Source: Rhodotorula mucilaginosa
Taxonomy: Eukaryota; Basidiomycota; Microbotryomycetes; Sporidiobolales; Sporidiobolaceae
Direction: 5' to 3'
Assembly: GCA_034406715.1 (NCBI GenBank)
Contig: CP137871.1
Location: 806,001 to 870,000 of the forward strand
DNA: 64,000 nt
Below, piece by piece: positions 1-10,442 of this stretch (positions are counted from its first letter, which is position 1; each line of letters begins with the position of its first letter). Under the pieces are notes generated by a model that had not been told where the DNA came from, did no database searches, and worked only from the letters and a program-made list of their open reading frames with translations. Both the position numbers and the translations under genes were made by a program.

Positions 1-2420
1 CGCTTCCTCGACTGCTGCGAGCTGCTGGGCTTGTGCGGAGACGGTGACAGTGACCAAGGGTGCCGCCGCCTTTGCGTCTTCGACGTGGTGCCGGTACGAT
101 CCGGGACCGATTCGACCTCCTCCACCTCGATATCTGAGCTCGAGGTCGATTCGTCGATGTCGACGTCGACGGGAGCCTGGGTCATACCGCGCTCCTCGCC
201 GTCGCCGACATCGGGGAACATGGCCTTGCCGTAACCGCGACTGTCTTGGACGGTCTGCTCCGCTCGCTCGCGCGAGACCGTGGCGGACCCGCCGAGATCG
301 TCTCGGACGAGCTCGATCGCGCACTCGGGGAGCAGGACACGGCGCACGTAGAAATCGACGTCGAGCGGTTCGACTCGGTGAGGGGTCAGGAGGGGGAACG
401 TGACGGTCAACAAGTGGGTGACGGCATCGCAGATGACTTTGCGTCCCTTGGGGCCGTAACTGCAAGCGTGGAAAGTGGCGATCAGCGCGTAGATTGACCG
501 AGAGCGAGACCAGCGAAAGACGCACTAGCCCGGTTCTTCGACCCCAAAAGTCGCGAGATCATTGACGGCATTGCCGCGCTTGCCGCCTACGCGCGCAAAG
601 TCGCTGTGAGCCCGTTCGAGGAAGGGAGTCTCGACTTTGCCGAGCACGATGTTGTTGAGATGGACACCGAGCAACCTCTCGATCCGCCTGCACGCGAGAG
701 ACAGGTCAGTGGATGCAGACTGATCGCTTTGTTCCGGCAGTTAAAGACTAACCCGGGCAGAGCAGCCCAGTCGATCTCGGCGGGCCAGCCTTGAGCACGG
801 CCTTCGGGGATAAAGATGCGCTCGTCTCGGTGCTGCTTGCAGAATTCGGCGGTGCGGACAACGTGTCCGTCTCGGAGGCGAACGGCCTTGGAGTTCTGCA
901 TGGTCCGCTTGCGCCGCGCCGACGGGTCGTTCAGGAGCGCGTCCTTTTTGCGAAGCAGGTCCTCGCTCGGGTTGTCGGGGAGCGGTTGATCGCAGAACGG
1001 GCACAGCGTATCGGGGTTGACCGGCGCCTCTGCACGGCCGGGGCGAGAATTCAAAGCGTCAGATCTGCGCTTTGGGACGAGAGCGTGATGCGGAACAGCA
1101 CGTTGCACGTACGGGTCGGGTCGAAATCCGGATAGGGCGAATCGAAGCGGCTGTCGGCTCGCGCGCGACTCTCCCGCAGGCGCTCGAGCGTGTCTTCGTC
1201 GTCGCTCGAGTCGGAGAGGGTGACGTTGCCGTCCTCCTTCTCCTTGAAGAGGTCAAGCAGCGGCGTCGCTTTCTCCGGAGAGGGCTCCCGCACGGGGGAC
1301 TCGCTCGATGCCGGGAGGCGCTTCGCTCGTTTCTTTTTCAGTAGCGGGCGGTGAGCCGCAACGCTCGGGCCGGAGTCGCTGTCGCCGCCGTTGTCGTCGT
1401 CGAAGCCGGCGCGCCGCGTGCCACCCAGTCGGCTCGGTTTTTTCGCCTCGCGCTGCCGACTCTTGCCTTTCGATTCCGATCGAGCGTCGTCTCGTCGTCG
1501 GCTGTGTAGAGTACGAGTCAGCCAACTCTGGGTCCCTTCACGTTCCACATGCCGGCGTGGGAAGCGTACCTTGATTTGCGCTCGTCTTCGCCTCCCGACT
1601 CGTCGGACACGTCGATCTGCACAGGTCGTTTCTTCTTCTCCTTCTTTTTCTTCGAGAACTCGTCGATCACGGGAAGCTTGCTCGGCGCCGCCGGTTTGGG
1701 CACGCCGGCGGAAGCAGAAGAGGTGCGTTTCGACGACGGGAGCTTTGCCACCAGCTTGTCGACCAAGGCCCCCGGTCTTGGGATGTTTGCGCTCGAAGAA
1801 GCCTCAGATTTTTGGCGCGCCTGCTTGAGCTGTTGTTCAGAATCCCGAGCTTGCCTCCTTTTCGCTGCGGCTTCTTCTTCGGCTTCAGCTCGACTCTGGC
1901 GGTCCAGTCTGTCCTTGCGTTCCTTCTCCTCCTTCCGTCTCGCTTTGGAAGGCGACTCGATCGGCTGCGCGGCCTGTGCCCCGCGAACTCTGCTTCTCAC
2001 GTCCATGGCGCGGTCGACCAGGGCGGCATGTCTGAAGCCGGCTTCGGAGGCGTTTGCCGGGGGACGACACATGTCGGCCGGACTGAGGTTGTGGTCATCG
2101 TCGAGCGCGAAGACGCCTCGATCTCCGTAGGGGAAGCCATTTCCCGCGTGCGACTGGCTGTTGCGGTGGTACTCTGGTCGACGATTCCACTGAGACGTCG
2201 AAGGCGGCGGCTGCGGCTGCGCGTGGTGAAAGTTGTCGGCGGTGACCGTCGACGGCTTGGGATAGCCTCGCTCATCTGGACCTCTGCCGTACGGTGTCGG
2301 GACCGTAAAAGCTTGCCCGGGTCGGGACGTTGAGTACGGATCCGAGTAGTGAGACCCGCCCGAGTTGAGGGTCGGTGGAGGTCCAGGGCGGCGCTTGTTC
2401 GGCCCGTAATTGCTGTACAT
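1..2420 (-). CDS. RTC4: RTC4-like domain protein (3' end cut by the window edge)
   Basis: Partial gene. Five exons join in frame: 2420-1570, 1501-1113, 1029-753, 687-526 and 459 to the window edge, with introns of 65-83 nt ending in CAG. The first 430 or so residues are disordered, Pro/Ser/Gln-rich then Lys/Glu-rich (a KKKKEKKKR run near residue 270). The C-terminal part carries the RTC4-like fold: a CPFC zinc-type pair, FCKQH, then LPGRIERL, GYYGPKG and a helix reading FYVRRVLLPE. In yeast, Rtc4 is linked genetically to telomere capping; its biochemical role is unknown. In basidiomycetes this domain often sits behind long disordered tails, as here. The start is the first ATG of the open frame. 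The 1.6 kb upstream is shared with the divergent peptidase gene. Family call is firm; function is inferred only. Confidence 0.82.
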
Positions 2421-3996
2421 GCTCGATACTCCCTTGCCTCGCGACCTCCTCGGCGCCGCTACCGCCGCCCGCCGGCGTCGCTACTGGAGCTTGTAGAGAC
2501 CCAGTCGAGAGTTGAGGCAGTGAGGCAAAGAGGGGCGAGCAGACCCGGTGCGCGTTGTACAGCACGGCGTGTCCGCGAGAGCCTTTCTTGGCTGTCGGCT
2601 GGCGCCTTACAGACTGCCCTGCTGCGTGTAGGCTGAACCGAGGCCGTCCGCTGAGACGGCGAGATGTCAACTCTGTGAGCGACGCGTCTCTTGCTCTCTT
2701 TCCACACGCCCGAGACACGCGTTGCAGTGCCGCAGAACGCTTGACCTGCTCAGATCATCGCGAGAATTGCGCGTACCATCTCGCGAGACGCGTCCGGTAC
2801 TTGTACCGACATGCCCTCCCCTGCTTCATCAAACACCCGACCACTGCTGCCATATCGCCACCTCTCTACGAGCTCATTTTCGATGGCGATGTGCTCTCCG
2901 CCGAGACGCCACTCAAACTCGACAGGGGCGCTGATCAGGCGAGCTGAATGCCGCGCTCACGCTCTTCAGAAATCGTCGCTTGTACCCTCGATGCTTCCTC
3001 ACGGCGTCACGCGACCCCAGTTGCTCATTCGGTGGCCGCGACACGCTCCAGTCCGCGCCTTTCGTAGCTCTCGCTTGCTCTCAAGCGGGGTGCTGCTCAG
3101 ATGCGCAGCGGCACATCACTGCAAGGCCCTGAACAGACCTCGTCTTCAAGCGCATGCTCACGACGTCCTGGCGCACCGCACTTCGCAACGCTGCACTACA
3201 CCCGCTCGCATACTCAATGAGGGAGCGTGGCAAGGTCGCGTGACGCTGTCCTATCCTCCGACGCGGGCGCCACCAGCGCGACAGGGCTTGACGCCACTTT
3301 CGTCCTTTGCTGGTGATGGCGCTTCTTGACGATTGCCTTCGAACCTGGGTGAGGGCGAAGATATCCGAGCGAGCATGCTACTGTAGCTCCCGATCCGCCA
3401 TGTTGAGCGCTTCCGCCATCCATATGATCCGGTGAAAGGAAGTGGCGTCGACACAACTTGAAGGCTCTGCTCCTCTCGCCGTCTCGACTCGCCATTCCAG
3501 CATGACACTGTCCCTTCAGGCTTTGCGCTACAGAGATCAGGCACAGCTCTGAAGGGCGGAACAAACGGCCGCATTTATTCTGCAGCCTGCAGATGATCGC
3601 GTGCGGCTCGAGATTTGGAATCACGCAACAGAGACACGTTTTCCCACCCACCGTACATGGTCGGACTTGCGTAGTCGAGATCGAAAAATATAATGATCAG
3701 CTGGTACTGTTTTGCTACTGTCCAAAATTGGCCTGCAGGAAGAAGAAATGCAAGGCGGCCGCCATGCGGGCGCGTGTGTGGCGACCGCGTGCCCCTCGTC
3801 TCCGCTCGTTTCTCAGGCTTCACACTCAGCGTAGGACTACCGACTCGCAAGGATCCGACCCCGTCGCCGGAACAGTCCATCGACTCCACTCAGCGCCGCG
3901 ATCAAAACCTGTGCCAACGCGTCGTCGCTTGCCCTCATCGTCAGCTGCCCCACTTGCCGCCCGACCATCGACTGCCCGCCGAACAAGCAGCCAACG
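2421..3996. other. Intergenic region between divergent RTC4-like and peptidase genes
   Basis: About 1.6 kb separating two outward-facing start codons. Several open frames cross it on both strands, but none has a recognisable domain or believable splice pattern, and their compositions look like GC-rich chance frames. It presumably holds both promoters and 5' leaders. I see no tRNA, repeat or other RNA gene in it. Confidence 0.5.
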
Positions 3997-6955
3997 ATGC
4001 CGGCCCTCAAGTTGTCCGACGGTCCGAACATTACGCCCAAAGACATCCTTGGTCTCCCGCGCCCCTCGGCTGCCATCGCCAACCCCGCCGGCACGCACGC
4101 AGTGTGGCCGACGACCGTGTTCGACTTTGACACGAAGCGCACCGAAAAGTCTATCTACCTCGTCGAGATTGGCAAGGACGCTGTATCCGGTGATTCTGCG
4201 GCGGCGAGCGACCCCGAGGACTTCTCTCGCACCGCCGAACCGAAGCAGTTCCTCTCGTCGCTCGCTTTCACCGAAGTCGCCTGGCTCGACGACCACACCG
4301 TCGCATTCCTCCGGGCACCTGTCCCTCAAGGCGAGTCTGTCGAGAAGAACGTAGACGGTCACCGGATCGACCACCCGGCCGGATTGAGCGATGAAAAGTT
4401 CAAGAAGCTGCAGGCTGCTCGGAGCGAGAAGGACGGCGGCGACGGCACCGAAGTATGGGCCAAGGACATCTCAACCGGAGACGAGTACTGCATCGGCAAG
4501 CTCCCCGTACAGTGAGCACTTCCGACAGAATACTCAGGTCCTCACTAAACCCTACCCTGACCGCCCGCTTTGCCAGAATCTCCGACTTGACGATCAAGAT
4601 TGTCGCCCCATCGACGAAGTCGTCTTCGGAGGAGGCCATCCTCGTCTTTTCCGCGACCGTCTACCCGGACGGAGACATCTGGGCCGTCAAAGCGCACGAC
4701 AAGGAACAGGAGGAAAAGGCCAACGGCTCCGACATCAAAGTCTACGACGAGCTCTTTGTCCGTCATTGGGATGACTGGAAGCCAACCGCAGGTCAGCGGA
4801 AGCAGCTCCAGGTCGTCCGTCTCGCCAAAGGCGCCGCGGCTGCGCAGGCTGAGCAGGACTCGTCGGCGGAAGACTTTGAACTGATTCACCCGAACGAGGG
4901 TCGCTGGACGCTCGAGAGCGATTCGACTCCCGAAGCGTCCGCTGCCGGTGGCTCGCGACCAAAGATCTTGGCACCTTTGAAGGGAACTAAGCTCGTGAGT
5001 GATGGCGTCTCGTCCTGCGCAGCGGTGCCTCGCTTGACGCTCTCTTCCTCCCCCTGAACGACCTCAGGAATGCCCCGTCGGACCTTTCGGCGGCGCTTCG
5101 GATTTCTCCGTCTCGTCCACGCACCTCCTCTTCCATTCCAAGGACCCGCACGTCAACCCGGCATGGCACACCCGCACCGAGGTCTACCTCGTCCCGCTCT
5201 CGCCCCGCACCGCCGCCGAAGCCGAACCGCGCTCGATCACGGTCGGCACGCAGGGAGCGTGTGCTTCCCCGGTCTTGTCGCCGGATGGTTCTCGCGCTGC
5301 ATGGCTCGAGATGCGCGAGGACGGCTACGAGGCTGATCGTCTCCGAGTCATGATCTACGAGATCGAGAGCGGTCAGCGCTGGGACGCGACGCCGTCGTGG
5401 GACCGCAGCCCGAGCGCGATCGTTTGGGCTCCGAACGGCAAAAAAGTCTTCTTGCAGGCTGAAGACCAAGGTCACGTCAAAGTGTTCGAGCTGGACGTAC
5501 CGCAGCCGGATTCAGAGGGTCTGAATTCGACGGCGGCAAAGGAACCGAAGCCGCTCACTTCCGAGCACAGCGTCGCGCACATCGAAGCGTTGGCCGACGA
5601 CAGGCTCCTCGTCACTTGGAGCAGCCTCACGACGCCGAACCAAGTATCGGTCCTCGAGCATGCGAGCGCGGACAAGACGTCGCCGCCAGCTCTTCGCCCG
5701 CTCGCAACGCTCACCAAGAACTTGCGCAAATCCAAGACCCTGTGCGAAGGGGAAGAGTTCTGGTTCGCCGGTGACGGTGGCGAGCAGATCCACGGTTGGA
5801 TCCTCTTCCCGCCCGAGGCGCAGCAGCTGCGGGCTGCCGGCGGTGGCGGGAAGGGGACGAAATGGCCGCTCGCGTTCCTGTGCCATGGTGGCCCCCAGAG
5901 CGCGTGGAACGATAGCTGGTCGACCCGATGTGAGTCTCCAAGCCGGCTCTACTCCGTTGCGCGTTTCTTGACGCGAAATTCTTGCGTTCAGGGAACCCCA
6001 ACTCGTGGGCAGGGCATGGTTACATTGTCGTCGCCATCAACCGGAGCGGCAGTACCGGATTTGGACAAGACTTTTGCGACAAGATCAAGAACGACTGGGG
6101 TGGCGCTCCGTTCCGGGTACGTTTCTTTCTCAACCCATTCGTGTGATCTTGGGATCTGACCGTGCACGCGCATCTTCAGGATCTCGTCGCCGGTCTCGAG
6201 TTTGTCAAACGCGCTTACCCGGAGATTGATGCGGACCGTATGGTGCGCCTTCTCTGCCTTCGGGTTGTCGTCACTTTACGGCCCGGCGACTAACTGATCT
6301 CCCGTTCTCTTGTGCAGGCTTCGCTCGGAGCATCCTACGGCGGCTTCATGCAGAACTGGATCCAAGGGCACAACGACCAGATGGGTTTCAAGTGCCTCGT
6401 CTGCCACGACGGTGTCTTCTCCCTGTCGCAAACGTGGGCGGCGACTGAAGAGCTCTACTTCCCGGAGCGCGAGTTTGGCGGCACGCCGTGGGAGGCGCCG
6501 GAGAACTACGCCAAGTGGAACCCGCAGAACCACATCAAGAACTGGAAGACACCGGAGCTCGTCATTCGTGAGCTTCAATTGTCCTTTTCGGCGTCCTAGT
6601 CCGGTAGCTGATGCCTTCGTTCTCCCCAAAGACGGCAGCAAGGATTACCGACTCGTCGAAGGCGAATCGCTTGGCGTCTTCAACACCTTGCAGCGTCTGA
6701 ATATCCCGAGCCGTCTCCTGATCTTCCCGTCTGAGAACCACGTGAGTACAAGCGAAGGCGCAGTGTGCGACTGGCTTCGGCCCGACGGCTGACTCGTGTC
6801 ATCCGCGACAGTTCGTGCTCAATCCCTTGAACTCCATCAAGTGGTCCGAAGAGGTGTTCCGGTGGATCGACGAATGGTGTGGTGCGTCAGAGGAGCCCAA
6901 GGCGCAGGCAAGCAAGGGCTACTCGGTAGAATACAGCGCCGGGCTCTTCGAGTAA
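3997..6955 (+). CDS. S9 family serine peptidase (dipeptidyl-peptidase V / acylaminoacyl-peptidase type)
   Basis: Eight exons close in frame (3997-4511, 4577-4994, 5068-5929, 5992-6116, 6180-6242, 6318-6567, 6632-6741, 6812-6955) and give 828 residues. The N-terminal two thirds is beta-propeller-like (for example [10 protein letters not shown]). The C-terminal third is the alpha/beta hydrolase of prolyl-oligopeptidase family S9. The nucleophile elbow GASYGG places Ser667, GSKDYR gives Asp749, and ENHFV gives His781, so the triad is complete; HGGPQ is the oxyanion loop. No signal peptide is visible at the start ([10 protein letters not shown]), which suggests a cytosolic enzyme rather than the secreted DPP5 antigen form. 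Its likely job is turnover of short peptides. One acceptor (CCAAAG at 6631) is not CAG but restores frame and the catalytic Asp motif. It converges with KAR9, with 82 bp between the stops. Confidence 0.88.
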
Positions 6956-7037
6956 GCGTTAGGATGTAAAGACCATTTCATTCGTGAGCTGTACATGGCA
7001 TGACAACATGGGGGAGATTCAAAGAACTATATACACA

Positions 7038-10000
7038 CTAGCAATTGTTCGCGATGAGGGACAGCATGTACACCTCGAGCTCTTGCCATCCGCCGCCGAT
7101 CCGGGCGAGCACTTTTTTCTCGCCCTTCTTCGCTCGCGCGCCGACGCGGTCGACGAGTTTGCACATGACCGCTTTGCGCGAATCCGAGAGGTGGCGGCTC
7201 GGGTGTCCAAACGAGTACCGCGCCTGAAAGAGCTCGAGTTGAGCGGCTTGTGCTCGACTCAGCGGAGGCTCGACGCGGACGACGTCGAGGAGAACCGGCA
7301 TGGAGTTGGCGATGTCTGCGACTGCGCAGTCGAGAGGATCGTACGGGTTCGGACGGTATTCTTGCGGAGCAGGATGGCCTGGAAGAGGTGTCATCGAGCG
7401 GTCGAGACTGTATGAGCCCGCAGCCGAAGGAGGGCGGGGCGTACGCAGACGGGAAGGCGACATCAAGCCGGCCTCGGTTGTGGTGCTCTGCCGGTAGGAA
7501 GATGGCATCCTCGGTACCGGTGGTGGGCGAGAGGCGATGGAAGACGAACGAGGACCGGCAATGTGTTGCGCCTGAGCCATCAAACTAGGCTCGGGAGTCG
7601 TGCCTCGACGATGACCAGACGAGGCGGCCGACAAGGCGGGGCTGATCGGTCGAGAGGGAGTGCGGGCCGAGGACGTTCGAGTCTTTGACGGCGATGCCAT
7701 CGACCCGGGACCGACCGACCGACTGAGCAAGTACCGAGCAGAGGAAGGCGGCCGCTGTATCGTACCGGGTGGCGAGACTGGCCGGTCAAAGTCGAGCGGG
7801 TGCTCATTGCCGAAGACGCTGTTTCGCCGTCTCCCACTGCTTGAAGGCCGGGGTATGCGACTCGGAGTGCCTGGTCGTTCCCTTGTCACGACCGAAGAGG
7901 CATCCGAGAAGGCAGGGGATGCAGCGCGGACCGACGGCCCCATACTCGAGCCGAGCGACATCCGGGACGATGCTCTACCGGTGCCGATCGCTGAAGTCCG
8001 TCCGGACCTGCTACGAGCTGGAGTAGCAGACGGTGTCGAGGAGTTCGTTGTCGGTGGTTTGAGAGAGGCGTTCCACCGGGGACGGTCTCCCAGGGACGCC
8101 GCTGGAGGCATCGGCGAAATGGGACGGAGACTCTGCCTTCGCGATTCGCGAGATGGGGCGAGGCTACGCGGAGTCTGCCCGACGCTCGCCGATAGCGCAG
8201 AAGTACTGCGTCGGTGAGAGACGGGACGAGGGGTGACCGCCACGAGCGGGGTGTGCGAGTCCTGCAAGGGCTGCGCGAAGGAATCGCTGGCAAGGCGCTT
8301 CGTGCTCTGCGGAGGACGTGGAGGAGTCGGTCTCGGGCCGTTGATCCTTCCTTCATCTTGATCGGGAACGGTCAGGCTGTCGAGGGTCGCGAGTGTGGGC
8401 GACGAGGTCGACTGCTGCAACCGCCCGCATCGGTTCGGCGTTTGCGGCCCAAGAGGGCGAGAGGGCGGCGACACCGGCCCGAGGCTTGGCCGGCTCCCTG
8501 TCGTCAAACGCCCGTTCCAGGATGTCGTCGCTCTCGGTGGCGTGAGTGTAGCCGCGAGACCCGCTACGCTTCGTCGAGTTCGCTGACTCGAGTCTGGAGC
8601 GTCGAGGGCTTGTTCGACCGCGTCGAGATCCTGAGCGACCATGTCGATCCGCTCCTGCACCGACTTCCACCGAGTCTTCATCTCGCCGTATCGTCGCATG
8701 ACCTCGCCATTCTTGGTACTCCGGTCGGCGATGCCCTTCCCGAGGATGTTCAGCACGCGAACGCACGCCGGCGAGTAGTACTTGACCTTGGCCTCGAGGC
8801 TCTTTGCGAGATTCCTGCACGTCGCGAGGAGGTGTTGCCGTTTCGCGTCCGAGAGTGACGTTTCGTTGTTTCGATGGTCGATGTGAGCTTTGGCGTCCCC
8901 CACGAAAAGTTCGCATTGACTGAGCGCTTTCTCCAAGCTTTGCTGCATGTCTTCGGCCTGCGACGAGACGGTGCGAAAGACGACGAGCCACTTGTCCTCC
9001 TTGAGTTCCTCGGCAAGTTGCTGTTGGCGGTCGCTTGGTGAGTGTTCGAAGAGTATGCACCCTTTTGAGAGCAAGGGGCCGCACCTCTGCATCTGCCTGC
9101 ACGCCATCCCAATCGTTGACGGCATCGGTCCACTTCTGGCGCAAGAACTCCATCTCGCCGCGAGGGTCGTCGACGAGCGCATCGAGGACGCCTCGTACTT
9201 GCGTTTCCACCGCCGTGAAATCTGCATTCACGTCCTGCAGTTTCGTCTCTAGCCGAGCGAGCATGTCGTCGACGGCCTTGCCTGGTGTCGGACCCCCGAC
9301 CTCGGCGTCGTGACCTTCGCTCGACGTTGTCGTGTGGCGCATTTCCTGGTAAACGCGTTCCGGTCAGAATGGGTTTTGCGCCGCCGGCGGGTGTCAGCCG
9401 ATAGTGTACCTGGATTTCGAATATGACTGTCGAGATCTCTTGTATCGCCATCAAGAGATCTGTCACTCGGCCCGAGATCGCAAGCACGACTTGCTCGCTG
9501 CGGGTCGCAGAGCCGTCAGCCGAGCCATTGTTTTGCGGGTAAAACGCGTTTTCGCCCGCCTCACCTGGTCCTTGGCGAATCGGGAAGCCACCCCTTCGCC
9601 GCTGTGGTTGCGCTTTCCACGCTGGTCGTCGTACTTTCGGCGGTCTCGGACCCCTTAATGTCGCGTGACCGAGGCGACCCGGAAAGAAGCGACGACGGTG
9701 GTGTCGAGGCGGCAGTCTCTTCATCCTGAAGAATGGCGAAGCTCGGCGCGGTCGTGCTGCCGATGGACATTCCAGCCAGTCTCTCGCAGAAGTCGTCCTG
9801 GATCGGTCTCCTTCGGGAGCTGAAACCCTTGAGCGGGGTGGTGCCGGAGGAAGCTGACCCCGTCGACCAGTTCAAGGAGTTGGTGGCGGTTGCGAGGGGC
9901 GCTCGATCGCTTGATGATAGTCTGATGGGAGTCCTGGATGATACTCAAGCCGTATAGAGTGATAGCGAAGCGAGGTGACGGCGATGTTGAACGACAGCGC

Positions 10001-10116
10001 CTCGGTCAGCGGAGGTCGAAGACTGGAAGCGGTCTGTGCGGGCCGGGAGAGGTGCAGGCGTACCCTGTGCCCATTTTATCGAGCCCTTGTATGCGCTGTA
10101 CATCATCAGCTGCCAT
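7038..10116 (-). CDS. KAR9: Karyogamy protein KAR9 family (spindle-positioning adaptor)
   Basis: A long final exon plus several upstream exons. Clear joins are ...IFEIQ|EMRHTT... near 9406/9342 and ...VQADAE|QQLAEE... near 9075/9018. The N-terminal half is helical and coiled (an LEAKVKYYSPAC stretch, then KTRWKSVQERI). The middle is a long Ser/Pro/Arg-rich disordered region with many SPxxR-type and SRIPRP motifs, as expected for EB1/Bim1 binding. The C-terminus has the conserved block YRPNPYDPLD, CKLVDR and RIGGGWQELE. Kar9 links the EB1 protein Bim1 on microtubule tips to type V myosin on actin cables and orients the spindle. The 5' end is unresolved: coding is firm to about 9880, and the ATG at 10116 with a GTACGC donor soon after is only a candidate. 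Confidence 0.8.
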
Positions 10117-10442
10117 GGCGACGAGAGTTGTGTAAGACGAGAACGAACCTCTCTTCGCGTCGCCGCTCTCGTCGACGACCGGCTGCTCTCCAAATCGCAA
10201 AGCCGCACACTTCGCTCTATTTTGCTGAACAGAGCCGTTCCCTTCCCTCTAGTAATCGCAAGTAACAACCAAAAGCATGCGAACCCGAGAACCAGAGCGA
10301 TACAATACCGCGCTCTCCCTCGAGGTTGCGCGTGAAATGGGAATTGCACGATACATAGGTCCAAGATAGGTTAGAGAGAAGGGTCGCATACCGGAAGAAG
10401 GGGGTAGTACAGTGCTAGATTCGTAAAGCAGTCCACAAGAGC
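10117..10442. other. Spacer between two minus-strand genes
   Basis: 326 bp between the end of the TPR membrane-protein gene and the candidate KAR9 start. It should hold the KAR9 promoter and the 3' UTR of the upstream gene. No RNA gene or repeat is visible. Confidence 0.4.

Noticed and set aside
2811-3329. 172-codon plus-strand frame in the first intergenic region
   Set aside because: Composition is Arg/Ser/Pro/His shadow-like, and there is no domain and no sensible splice pattern.
7660-8217. 185-codon plus-strand frame within KAR9
   Set aside because: Antisense shadow of the Ser/Pro/Arg-rich middle of KAR9.
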